Assembly (NCBI GenBank): GCA_947650365.1
Contig: OX393550.1
Span: 103,566,343-103,630,342 of the forward strand
Source: Chamaelirium japonicum
Lineage: Eukaryota; Streptophyta; Magnoliopsida; Liliales; Melanthiaceae
Direction of reading: 5' to 3'
DNA: 64,000 nucleotides
Both the position numbers and the translations under genes were made by a program. Positions within the stretch are counted from its first letter, which is position 1. Every line of letters begins with the position of its first letter. This document shows, piece by piece, positions 1 to 12,300 of this stretch. Below the pieces are notes generated by a model, which ran no database searches, was not told the DNA's origin, and worked only from the letters and a program-made list of their open reading frames with translations.

Positions 1-3
1 GAC

Positions 4-540
<537 letters not shown>

Positions 541-564
541 AGTGCAAGCACATAATTGTGCATG

Positions 565-726
565 GATTCAACCAGGCGTGCCTTTTCTGCGCCTGGAGCC
601 CTGAGCCTAGGCGCGAGCCTTAGACCTAGGCGTGCGCATTTCTAACAGAGCATTGCCTTGTGTTTTTTGAGACGCAGGGGGTGAGCCTAGTTGAACCTGA
701 GCCTAGGCGCGCCTTTAATAACACTG
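565..726. repeat. GC-rich CCTAGGCG-word repeat, probable decayed MITE
   Basis: A GC-rich island with repeated CCTAGGCG/GCCTAGGCGC words in AT-rich surroundings. The words resemble those inside the hAT-type MITE at 3,738-4,219. The right end abuts the recognisable 5' LTR end of the copia relic at 727. No clean terminal inverted repeat or target duplication could be fixed, so this is a tentative call. Confidence 0.35.
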
Positions 727-3700
727 CTTATATTGCTTGAGATTGTCGTTGTGTTCCGATATCGATCCGTCAGAGGATTGATTTGCAATTTGGTTTATAT
801 TGTGGGGGCCCGTTTATGAACGTTGTGCTAACTCAACAAACTGGTATCAGAGCAAGCATTTTCGTTCTTGATTAGATTGCAATGGCAACCAATCTACCGA
901 AAGTGTCGAACCTCAAGCTTGACGTGGAGAAGTTTGATGGGAAATCCAATTTTGGCTTATGGAAAGTAAGCATAAAGGATCTGTTGATTCAACAAGATCT
1001 ACAAAAAGCTCTACAAGGTCTGAAGAGTAGACTTGCAGACATTGTCACATGACAGATGTGGATTGGGAAGAGTACAACCTCTAGGCATGCAGCACAACCC
1101 AGTCGTGTTTGGCAATGGATCAAGTGCACCGTCATGCATGACAAATCGACAGCGATGTTTTGGTCAACGCTGGAAAGCCGAATACATGATGAAGTCTCTA
1201 GCAAACCGATTGTTTTTGAAGCAACAGCTTTATACGTTTCGCATGAAGGAAGGTATTTCTATCAATTAATTCGAGTTGCTGAATATCGAAGGAAAAATAG
1301 AAGACGAAAACAAAGCACTTATTCTTCTGCCTCTTTCCATGATCATTTTGAGCACTTAATTACTACCTTACTCTATAGGAAGGATACCATTGAATTAGAA
1401 GAAACTACTGCAACTCTTCTATCCAATGAGTTCAGAAAAAAGATTCTGGATTCAAATTCGCAGGCAGAAAATGATGGCTTGTTTGTGGAAAGATGGAGGT
1501 CAGAAAACAAGGGATTGTCGAAGGGAAGACTTAGGTCCAAGTCTAGAGTCAGGACAGAGATGGAGGGATATTTTGTAATAAGAATGGTCATATCAAGAGT
1601 GATTGTCCTAAGCTAAAGGCAAAGAACAATAGTCTGGACAGGGTGCTAAGTCAAGAAAATCATCTAACGCGGCTCACGAAGTGGAAGATCTGTTAGATGA
1701 TGCAGTTTTGTTAGTTACAGTTTGTAGGGATCTAAATCAGAAATTGATCCTAGATTCTGATTGCTCATATCATAAATGTCCCAATCGAGATTGGTTCACT
1801 TCATATCATCAAGTCAAATTTGGTTCTGCAGTTCATCGCACGAAGGGAACGTTGGATTACGTTCATACAGATGTTTGAGGTCCTTCCAGAGTTACTTCAA
1901 TGGAAGGATCGCGATTCTTTGTATCGTTTATGAATGACTATTCAAGAAAGGTCTGTGTCTACATATTGAAGACCAAATATCATGTGTTTGAGACGTTTAA
2001 GCAATGGAAGACTTTGATGGAAAAATATACTGGCATGAAGCTTAAGCATTTCCGCAACGATAATGGGGGAGAATTTACATCAAAGTAATTTCAGAAGTAC
2101 GGTGACGATAAAGGCATTGCCAGACACTTCACAGTTAAAAGACACCATGGCAAAATGACATCATTGAGATGAACTGTACCTTACTCGAGCGAGCACACAT
2201 ACTTTCTGAGTCAGGCTTGGGTAAAAAATTTAGGGCAGAGCCTGTTAACACAGCATACTATTTGGTCAACAGGTCACCGGCTACTGCGAAAGTTTTGAGG
2301 GCTCCATAGGAGGTTTGGTCAGGCAAGCTGACGAATTACTCGATTTTGCGAGTGTTTGGATGTCAAGCTAGACCAGCGAGCAAAGAAAAGCATATTGTTG
2401 GGGTATGATTCAAGAGTTAAGGGTTACACATTGTAGTACTCGGAATCACAGTTGTTCATTACTAGTAGAGATGTGAGTTTCAATAAGACTCTTTTGCGTA
2501 CTTCTAGCAAGCAGAAGGTTAAGATCGATCTTGAGAGTGAAAATCACAGTGATCCTATGTAGGTGGTGCTAAAGACTTCTAGGGCGTCTACAGAGGTAGA
2601 GTATACTACTTCGTCGGAGTAGACTACTTCAGAGGAGGAAATTTCAGAGCAACAGTCATTGGCAGCCAGCAGGGCGAGAAGGACTATCAAAGCCCCAGTC
2701 AGATTAGGTTTCGAAAAGTTGGTAACTTACGCACTAACTCTGAGCGATGGTGATGAACCAACCACTTACAGTAAAGCAGTTAACGATAGTGACTGCATTC
2801 AGTAGATCAAATCTCTTCACAAGAATCAGACTTGGTAGCTTGTTGCGAGATCCAAAAGGCAGAAGATGATTAGATGCAAGTGGGTACATAAAAAGAACGA
2901 GAAAACTCCAGGTAGTGTTCGATACAAGGCACGATTGATGGCAAAAGGCTACTTACAAAAAGAAGGCGTCGACGAAGTGTTCACCTGTAGTGAAACACAC
3001 TTTCATCTGCATTCTGTTGGCCATGGTGGCATTGTTTGATCTTGACCTGGAGCAGCTCGATGTGAAGACAACATTCTTGTGTGGTGATTTGGGGAGCAGA
3101 TATACATGTAGTGGCTCGACGGGTACGTGATGAAAAGAAATGAGGACCATGAGTGCAGATTAAGAAAGTCCTACGGGCTCAAGCAATCCCCGAGATAGTG
3201 GTATAAGAGATTTGACATATTCTTGGTAGATCATAGGTAAGTCAGAAGTGAGTATGATCATTGTGTCTACTTTAGGAAGCCTCGTGACAATTCTATGATA
3301 TACCTTCTTTTATACATGGATGACATGCTAATCGTTGCAAAGAGCGTGTCAGATATCAATATTATAAAATCTAAGTTTAGTGATGAGTTTGAGATGAAGA
3401 ACTTAAGCGGTGCTAAGAAGATATTAGGGATGGAGATTATCAGAGATCGGAAGCGTGGTTCAGTCCGTTTGACACATATGAGCTATCTGGAGAAGGTAAC
3501 TTCTCATTATTATGTGAGCGGTGCTAAGCCAGTTAGCATCCCTCTTGTTGCATACTTCCGACTTTCAGGTACAGTCTCCTAGCACCAATGACGAGCATGT
3601 TTATATGGCTCGTGTGCCGTATGCAAGCGCAACCGGTAGTTTAATGTACGTGATTGTGTTCACACGTCCAGATAACGCACAGGCTGTCAGTGTTGTCAGT

Positions 3701-3737
3701 CGTTACATGACAAATCCGAGGAAAGATCATTAGCAGG

Positions 3738-4219
3738 CAATGTTCTAAAAAGCGGCCTAGACGGTGCCTAGGCGCTAGAAGGCCCCCCACGGCCCAGCCT
3801 AGTCCTAGGCAGTGCTAAAAAGCGGCCCAGGCTTCTAGGCGGGGCTAGGCGAGGGTCCCAGGCGGGGCTAGACGTTCGCCTAGGCGGGCCTTGGCACTAG
3901 AACGCATATATATGCTATTCTATTATTGATAATCATAAATTTTAGATACGGAGTGTACTAAAATTTTGGATATTATGATATTATCTGAGATAATATCATG
4001 CTTTCTTTTATTCTTGTTAATCTTGAGTTTATGGTTATGTAAATGATACATGCTCTTTAAAATAATAGTTGGGTTAATCTTGAATTTATAGTAAGTTAAA
4101 AAATATATATTATATATAATATCAAAATAATAATTAAAATAATTAAAAAAAAGCAAAAACGCTAGACACTAGAAGGTCCCCCACCACCCGACTAGCACCT
4201 AGCGCTTTTTAGAACATTG
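3738..4219. mobile_element. hAT-type MITE nested in the copia relic
   Basis: A 482-bp insertion with perfect 17-bp terminal inverted repeats, CAATGTTCTAAAAAGCG at the left and CGCTTTTTAGAACATTG at the right. It is flanked by a perfect 8-bp target duplication TTAGCAGG (3,730-3,737 and 4,220-4,227). An 8-bp TSD and termini fitting the YARNG rule are hallmarks of hAT elements. The ends carry GCCTAGGCG-type GC-rich words and the middle is AT-rich. No transposase is encoded, so it is non-autonomous. It is younger than the copia element it interrupts. Confidence 0.93.
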
Positions 4220-4931
4220 TTAGCAGGTCGTGAAGTGGATATTGAGGTACCTACATAGAATGTTGGACAATGGCCTACTCTTTCAGCGAGATGGTGATTC
4301 GTTCAGACTTCAGTGATATAGTGAGATATGTCGATTCAAACTATATTGGTGATTCGGATGGACGAAGGTCCATGACAGGTTATGTGTTTACACTAGCAAG
4401 GGGTCTGGTGAGTTGAAAAGCCTTTCTACAACACACGGTTACATTGTCAAAACAGAGGCAAAATTCGTGGCTATAACGAAGGCAGGAAGGGGGTGATTTG
4501 GCTCCGATGTATTGTTGGTGAATTTGGTCTCTCGCAGCCCAGCGTGGTGATTTTTTTGGATAGCAGAGTGCTATCTATTTGGCGAATAATGATCAGGTTC
4601 ATCACTCACGGACAAAGCATATTGATATCTTGTATCACTTTGTTCATAAGACTATCAAGGATATGATTGTTTCTGTGAAAAAGATTCATACGCAAGAGAA
4701 TCCTTCTGCTATGCTGACGAAGCCGGTTACAGTAAGTTCAAGTATTACTTGAACTTCGTCAAGATGATTTGAAGGGGTTTCGCATCTTCGAGGTGCTAGC
4801 ACCGTCAGGTGTTTTGTCGCATCTTTAGGACGCAATTTTGGACACTGTTGAGGTGTTGTTTGGGCACCGACAGGGTGCATTAGAGATAACGATCAGATCT
4901 GATGAGAAATTTCACCAAGGTGGCGAATAGT

Positions 4932-5602
4932 TGAGATTTAGCTTAATTTTGGAGAACCATAAAAACTTATTGTCCGACCGGTCGGCGGGTCCTATCCGAC
5001 CAATCAGTTTTGTTGTACTAGAGAAGTGCATTCTGGAAGACTGATCGGTCTTATTACAGACCGATCGGATTTACTCGTGACAATGTTTTCCTAGGTCGAG
5101 ACCAAATCGACTGATCAGACCTACAGATCAACCGATCGTTTTGTCTACTTTAGGATTTCGCTCCTTACGGGATTGGGTCTCTTGTTTGATGTAAACCCTA
5201 TACTATATAAAGGATAGTAAGAAGAAACTTTGTGTGGTTGACTGAAAATGTTGACGATCGATTTTGAGAGAGATTGGTGAGTTCTTCGGAGGAAGAGAAA
5301 CCCTATGCCGAATTAGGGTTTTTTCGTTGAAGTTAAGCATTGCTTGTAACTTCGTGGTTTTTCCATTATAGTGGATCACCTAATCATCTTCGCTTGGTTT
5401 TCTCCCGCAAGGGTTTCCACGTAAGAGTAGTCTCTTCTTTGTATGCTTTTGTGTTTATGTTTTGGATTTTTCCTACTTTGTGCTTGGTTACTTCTACTGC
5501 TTCAGATTGTCGATATGTTCCGCTATTAATCCATCGGATGATCGATTTGCAATCAGATTTATATTGTGGGGGGCCACCTACGAACGTTGTGATGACTCAA
5601 CA
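4932..5602 (+). repeat. 3' LTR of the copia relic
   Basis: The start follows a purine-rich tract, AAGGTGGCGAATAG. The end (ACTCAACA) matches the 5' LTR end at 831-837, and the last 100 bp align with 727-837. The left boundary is inferred from the TG...CA rule and the polypurine tract. Confidence 0.72.
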
Positions 5603-5842
5603 TTTTCTTCCCTCTCTTTCTTTTTCTCTTCTTCATATTTCCTACAATTTTATATTGATTTAATTTTGTTTCCATCCATTTGGGGGAGGGTTAATGTCAG
5701 TCTGGACCACTTTGCTCACCCTCTTCTTTACTCTTCCTTTTTCCCATCTTCATATTTTTCAAGTTTTTATGTTTATTTAATTTTGCATGCTTGCCTGCCA
5801 TCTATCTGCGTGAGGGTTAATGTCAATTTGAAAACCGTGTAT

Positions 5843-5845
<3 letters not shown>
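5603..5845 (+). repeat. Degenerate tandem duplication, pyrimidine-rich
   Basis: Two diverged copies of about 120 bp. Each begins near CTTCATATTT and ends in GAGGGTTAATGTCA (about 5,630-5,705 and 5,748-5,830). The open frames over this stretch run into the microsatellite and are not considered genes. Confidence 0.55.

Positions 5846-5922
<77 letters not shown>
5846..5922. repeat. (CT)n-(CA)n compound microsatellite
   Basis: A CT run of about 55 bp changes directly into a CA run of about 22 bp. Confidence 0.97.
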
Positions 5923-6351
5923 GCACAGCTGATCACATACGGATGGGTTAAAATTTAAAACAATTGTCAATGATGCGAGAATGAAACAAACACATTTATA
6001 CAACGCATGCATAAAACTGTCCAAACCTACATTCGCTTGTGCAGACACATATGCAAGCCAAGAAGTCATGAAAGAGGAAGAACCACACTAAGATGTCAAA
6101 TAATAGCATGCTTTCAAACCGAGCTACGAATCTTATGTTCTTTGTTGAAACGTAAAAAGAACAGGAAAAAAAGAGATCAAAGTCGGTGAGAGGATAACAA
6201 TATGTCAACATCATTCCAAGCTTCTTCACAATTTTAAGGTAAGCTCCATCAATAAGATATAAAAAGAAGGTTTATGAAAATGAACTGAAGTTAAATATTA
6301 ACAACTTGATCACACGATTCACACTGAATGAGAGGAGCAGAGAGACTTCAC

Positions 6352-9300
6352 CATTTGAAAGGCAGCACGATAGACATGTAGCTCAAAATTCTGACGAGCA
6401 GCATCTTTAGTAAGACTTTTCCATCGTTCTGCACTCTATTAAAGAATACTAGGATAGTGAAGTCACTGGAACTTCTTTAAAGTCAAAAAAAAAAAAAAAA
6501 ACTACACACACATTGAAACAAAATGCATAATTCACTTTTCTCAAGAAGAACAAATCTATAAGCAAGAGCATAAACAGAAATAAAGTTAACAAACACTGTA
6601 ACAAAATCCAGATATAGATAAAAGCAACGATATAGTTCGATATAAAGGGGACTTTCAATTGTTCAATTCAAATACTCATGCAGAAAGTAGCAAGAAAGCT
6701 AAACTTAACCTATCACGTTTCTTAAGAGTATTAGGTCTATGAAAGATACTTCATAACAGACATATCAAACACAATGCTAGGTCAATTAAACATTAAGGAA
6801 CAAGAAAAGTCATTTTATTAAGTATTTATAGTACCTATGTTCTTATTCAGTTAAGAAAGTCCAATGGAAATCCAACTCACAGCTCAAATCTGATGGGCAA
6901 AGAATACTAGCAAACTCAAGAAGTCTTCTTAGTTTATTGGTGGAAGTCCTCTATTTTCTTTTGTGTAAATATTTTTACTACAATCAAAAACAGAAAATGT
7001 TCTACAGAGATTTATTACAATTATCTGCAAATTCAGTAGAATGTACCCATATCAATCACATAAGAATTGTCCCATCAATTTGAAGTCAGGCTTATTAGTC
7101 CTGCTCGACCAAATTCCATAGTTGGACTAAATATTATTATCACAATCGGACAGATGGGATGAACAATGTTGGTCAAGGATCCCAATCTTCCCCAAATCCT
7201 GTCTCCTAGTTTCCACAAGGTTTCGGGGGTTCCTTCCTCTTCAGAACCCCACCACTAGGAGCCCTCCTCATTGGTGCAATTACTAGTCTTCGTGTTCACC
7301 AATTTATCACCGAGTGTTGCAGATATTTAATTTCATCCAGTCAGCATCTTGCCTTCGTAGTTCAAGAACACTTCCACCACAACTCCTCGACTATTGTATA
7401 GTATATTAGAAACATGGACATTGGATTGGTCACCTTTCTACATGATGCAAACCCAATTTAGTTACAAGGTTCAAAAACTTGGTATCGTGACCCATATCGG
7501 TCGGCCAAAAAAGGATAAGACTCGGTGGAAATATTTTCCATATCTTTGCTAACAACTTCTATCAATGTTGTTTTAGATTTTCCACTCCTTTTGGACCATT
7601 TCAAATAATCTGAGACCCCCTATCACAGGGGTCACCTCTAATCTTCTTTGTGCATGCACATACCAGCTTAATTTGTTCTCCATCAATTTATCCTCAATTG
7701 GTACAACACCAACACTTTCTCTAATATACTCATTCCTCACTCTATCTGATGGGGACATCGAGCAGCGCCCATGGCGCGTGTACCAGCGCAGGAGGCGCCA
7801 CCTGAGCCTATGGCTCTGATCAGACAGTCAGCACCATCATGGATGTTTTCATTTGTTTTTATTTTTTTTACATTGTGTTATTTAGTCCCACCTCGACTTC
7901 CAGGGACTTTCGTTTGTTATAGCAGGCCTTTATATAGGCCTGCCCATGGATCATGTAATGGACTGAAGAATGAAATAAAATTTTGCTTTCCTCTACATGC
8001 TTGTTGAGAGAAACCAGGGTGAGGTGTGTGAAACCCCAATCCCAAACCCTAGGCGTGTGAAACCCTAGGTGGGTACTAGGTGTGTGAAACCCTAGCCCAA
8101 CCCTTACCTCCCTCTCTCTCTTCCTCTCCTTCTCCCCCGCGAGCCACCCGGCCCTTGCCCGTGCCGCCCGACCCCCGGCCTCCCTCCTTGCCGCCGCCCA
8201 TCCCGATCCCCCTCCCTCCCCTCCTACCAAGCCGGACCGACCCCCACTCCCTCCCTTTTCCCTCCCGCGGCCCAGCCGACTCCGGCCCCCCCTTGCCCGC
8301 CCGAACCCCGACCCCCCACTTCCCTTTCCCCTCCCGCGGCCCATCCGACCCCGGGCCCCCTTGCTGCCCGAACCCCGACCCCCCACTTCCCTTCCCCCTT
8401 TCCCGCAGCCCTACCCGAACCACACCCCTCACCCCGCGCCCGATCCCACCTCCCTCTCCTCCGCCACCCGAACCCGACCCCATTCCCTCCTCCTTCTCTC
8501 CCCTTCTGTCTCTCCTCTGCAGCCCGACCATCAACCCGACCCGACCCCTCCTCTCCTCTACAGTTCGCTCCCAACCCGACACTAACCCTCATCCCCGGCT
8601 TCGCCCCGTGCCCGAGTTCGTGTTCCCCGACGCACTTCAGCATGCTTGCATGGCCGCACGACTGGATGGTTGACCCGAACGCTGATCATGGGTTCAATTG
8701 AGGGTGCTGACGGCTGACCCGAACGCTGATCACGGGTTCGATTGAGGATGCTGACGACTCCTGGATATTTGATTATCATTTTCGGAGTCCCTATTCCTGA
8801 GGCCAAGCATGAGCCTCAGTAGGTACGTCTCTTTCCAGTAGGGTATTTCCGGTAATTCTACTAATCGGATCTCCAGTATATTATCTGTGCCGACGGCTGT
8901 CCACCATCGTGAGGTTGTGCGTCCCCACCTACCTGTTAAGTTCATTAGCATTTGATATTGCGGGACGGACTCGTGCCGTTTAATTTAAGCATTATTTATT
9001 GTAACTCTTAGAACTGAGATCGAATTGCCTGATGCGAGTAGTTTCTGTTAAAACCCATTATTCCCTGCTGATGGTTTGAATAAACTTCCTACCTGAGACT
9101 TTTAATTCATAGCGAAACATTGCTAGGACAATTAAACTACTGATTTCCTGCCCACCCGCATTTGTTTCGCATCATTTTTGGTATCAGAGCATGGTTGTAG
9201 GTAGGAACTGTCATGCATTAGTTGTATTGCATCTAGAAAAATTTTCTTTTAACGTTTGCATTTGATTGCCATATTTAACAAAAAAAAAAAATCAGCATGC

Positions 9301-12300
9301 ATCATGTTGTGAGTTTGTCTTTGCATGCCAACCCCTGAGGTAGGTCCTATCTGTTAGGAGAGTCGAGTGAGTCGGACAATATGGATCCTGATGTCTTAAC
9401 TAGGGCACTTGCCGAGTTAGCCCAAGGAATAGCAACTATGAACCAGAACCTCACCGCTTGTCAGCGTGACACCAATGGCCGTTTTGACCGTTTGGACCAA
9501 GCTCCACCGCTAGCTCCACCACCCCTAGGCACTCAAGATTTTCGGCCACCTTGGCAGAACAATCAAAATCCGGGTAAGCAGTATCTCCGGAGCATCAGGT
9601 TAGAGGTGCCCTCTTTCGATGGCAGGCACGATCCCCAATTCTTTTTGGACTGGCTCCAGTCCATGGACCGATACTTTGCCTGGTACCCTTTAACCGAACC
9701 GCGAAAAGTGCAATTCGCTGCCATGAAGCTTAGTGGACCCGCCAGCCAATACTGGACTAATTTAGAAGCCTTGAGAGCCGCCAAAACTCAGGACCCCATT
9801 GATACTTGGGTCGCCATGAAGAATGAGCTAAAAGGCAGGTATGTGCCCCCATCATATCGAGCCCACCTATTGGACCAGTGGCACCAATTCACCCAAGGCA
9901 ACAAATCAGCCAGGGACTATGTCACCAAATTCGACGAGTTCCTAACTCGCTGCAATGTCCTCAGAACAGAAACCCCTGCCCAGGTCCTGGCACGTTTTCG
10001 ATCAGGTTTGAGAGAAGACCTGAGAAGTGAGCTCCTTGCCCGAGATGTTACAGAGTTGGAAAGAGCCTATGCCTTAGTTCAGAACCTCGATAGCATTAGG
10101 TCCAACCATTTCCATCGGGATCAAGATTCCCGAAGCAAAGTTCCTCGGCCTTTCTCGGATAGCTACCTAAGTCGGCCCTACCCCAACGAATCCCAACCAA
10201 GAGCCGACTCCACCAGTAGAAGCAATGCAAGAGACAACCATGACAAGGTCCCTGAGAAAGACTTCTCCAAAGTTAGTCCCCTCATCACGTGTTGTAAATG
10301 CCAAGGCTACGGACATGTGGCCGCAAACTGTGCAAGCCATGTCAAAGTCAACATCATTGATGGCAATCTCATTGAAGTGATAGAGGCTAAAGAGGCAGAA
10401 TTCGTCTATCAAGCTGAAGAAGAAGATGGAGACTTTGATGATGATGACGAAGCCATCTTGACTTCCCTTAAACCAATGTCATCTCCCTCCATGTCAGTTG
10501 TTAGGTGCGCCCTGTCTCAACCCAAGGACAAGAAGGTCAAACTGGGTCCCTGCCAACCTAAGAGTAGTCAGGCCGAACAGCAATCAACTCTAGCTAAAAA
10601 GATTTTCAAGGAGCATGATTCGGTCCTAATCTTCGTAGACCGATTTTCTGAGGTGACCCATTTCCTCCCTTGTTCCAAGACGTCCGATGGCGTCATAAAG
10701 TTACACGGATTGCCTGAAATCATGCCCAACAAGGATGTCAAGATCACCAGTTTTTGTTGGAAAATCCCATGGCACAAGCTGGGCACTAGGCTCCAGTTCT
10801 CCACTACCTTCCATTCCCAGACCAATGACCAGACTGAAGTTGTCAATAGGAGTCCGGAAAACCTTGTCCGTACCTTGATAGGTGAACACGTTAAGACTTG
10901 GGATCTGAAACTGTCAGTAGCCGAGTTTGCATATAATACATCTGTCAATAGGTCCACCGGTATGAGTCCTCATGAAGTCGTGCGTGGGTTCAAACCTAGG
11001 CAACCAGTCGATCTTATTCCCATATCTGAGCATCATAGAATTTCCGAGTCGGCATCTGCTTTTGCATCTCATGTGCATGAACTACATAAGGAAATCAGTA
11101 AAAAAATTGAACAGAGCAATGCGAGCTATAAATTAAGGGCCGATGCCCGGAAGCGAGTTCAGACTTTCAGTATGGGAGATTATGTGATGGTCCGGATTCG
11201 TCTGGAACGGCTTCCTTCGGGAGCCGTTAAGAAACTACATACGCGCAATACGTGTCCTTTTCGGGTTCTAAAAGATACAAATGATAATGCTTATTTTATT
11301 GTATTACCCGAGGGTTTTGGCATCAGTCCCACCTTCAATATTAAAGATCTAGTGGCTTATAATGGCCCATATTTTAACTCTGAAAATCCGCTGATAGTTG
11401 AGCCTACCCTGGACCCTGCCCCTGAGTGTCCCCCCTACCCCCACTCCCAGAAATATCCCCACTATATACAGCAAAAGGCATTGATAATATTCTGGATGAC
11501 GAGATTGTCTCGGCAAGACGATAGTGGAATCCGGCGGTACCTGGTTCGCTGGAAAGGAAGGCCCCATTCTGAGGACGCTTGGAGTGAGCATCAGGGACCC
11601 CAGCAGATGGACCCAGACCTGCTGGAGCTATACGATAGCCGCACCGAGCCTTACTCGACGGAGTCGAGCTCTCTCCCACCCCGGGAGAATGATGGGGACA
11701 TCGAGCAGCGCCCATGGCGCGTGTACCAGCGCAGGAGGCGCCACCTGAGCCTATGGCTCTGATCAGACAGTCAGCACCATCATGGATGTTTTCATTTGTT
11801 TTTATTTTTTTTACATTGTGTTATTTAGTCCCACCTCGACTTCCAGGGACTTTCGTTTGTTATCGCAGGCCTTTATATAGGCCTGCCCATGGATCATGTA
11901 ATGGACTGAAGAATGAAATAAAATTTTGTTTTCCTCTACATGCTTGTTGAGAGAAACCAGGGTGAGGTGTGTGAAACCCCAATCCCAAACCCTAGGCGTG
12001 TGAAACCCTAGGTGGGTACTAGGCGTGTGAAACCCTAGCCCAACCCTTACCTCACCCCTCTCTCTCTTCCTCTCCTTCTCCCCCGCGAGCCACCCGGCCC
12101 TTGCTCGTGCCGCCCGACCCCCGGCCTCCCTCCTTGCCGCCGCCCATCCCGATCCCCCTCCCTCCCCTCCTACCCAGCCGGACCGGCCCCCACTCCCTCC
12201 CTTTTCCCTCCCGCGGCCCAGCTGACCCCGGCCCCCCCTTGCCCGCCCGAACCCCGACCCCCCACTTCCCTTTCCCCTCCCGCGGCCCATCCGACCCTGG

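Larger units (their letters stand above)
727..5602 (+). mobile_element. Ty1/copia retrotransposon relic (Tork-like)
   Basis: Fossil LTR retrotransposon. A recognisable 5' LTR end lies at 727-837, followed by a tRNA-iMet-type primer binding site (CTGGTATCAGAGC, 841-853). A gag start follows at about 883 (MATNLPKVSNLKLDVEKFDG, typical of Tork/Tnt1-like gag). The integrase core is near 1,850-2,300, the RT near 2,850-3,560 (the LLYMDDMLI box is readable) and RNase H near 4,230-4,700. A 3' LTR of about 670 bp spans 4,932-5,602. The coding region is broken many times. The two LTR remnants differ by well over 10 percent, so the insertion is probably several million years old. A hAT-type MITE lies within it. 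Confidence 0.88.

Noticed and set aside
565-726. A second full hAT MITE
   Set aside because: It shares words with 3,738-4,219 but no matching termini or 8-bp duplication could be found.
5462-5932. 156-codon frame
   Set aside because: It starts in the copia LTR and runs through a tandem duplication into the CT/CA microsatellite.
8076-8673. Long open frames on both strands, up to 197 codons
   Set aside because: They lie in the C-rich low-complexity part of the gypsy LTR, recur in the second LTR at 12,052-12,619, and have only Pro/Arg/Gly-rich composition.
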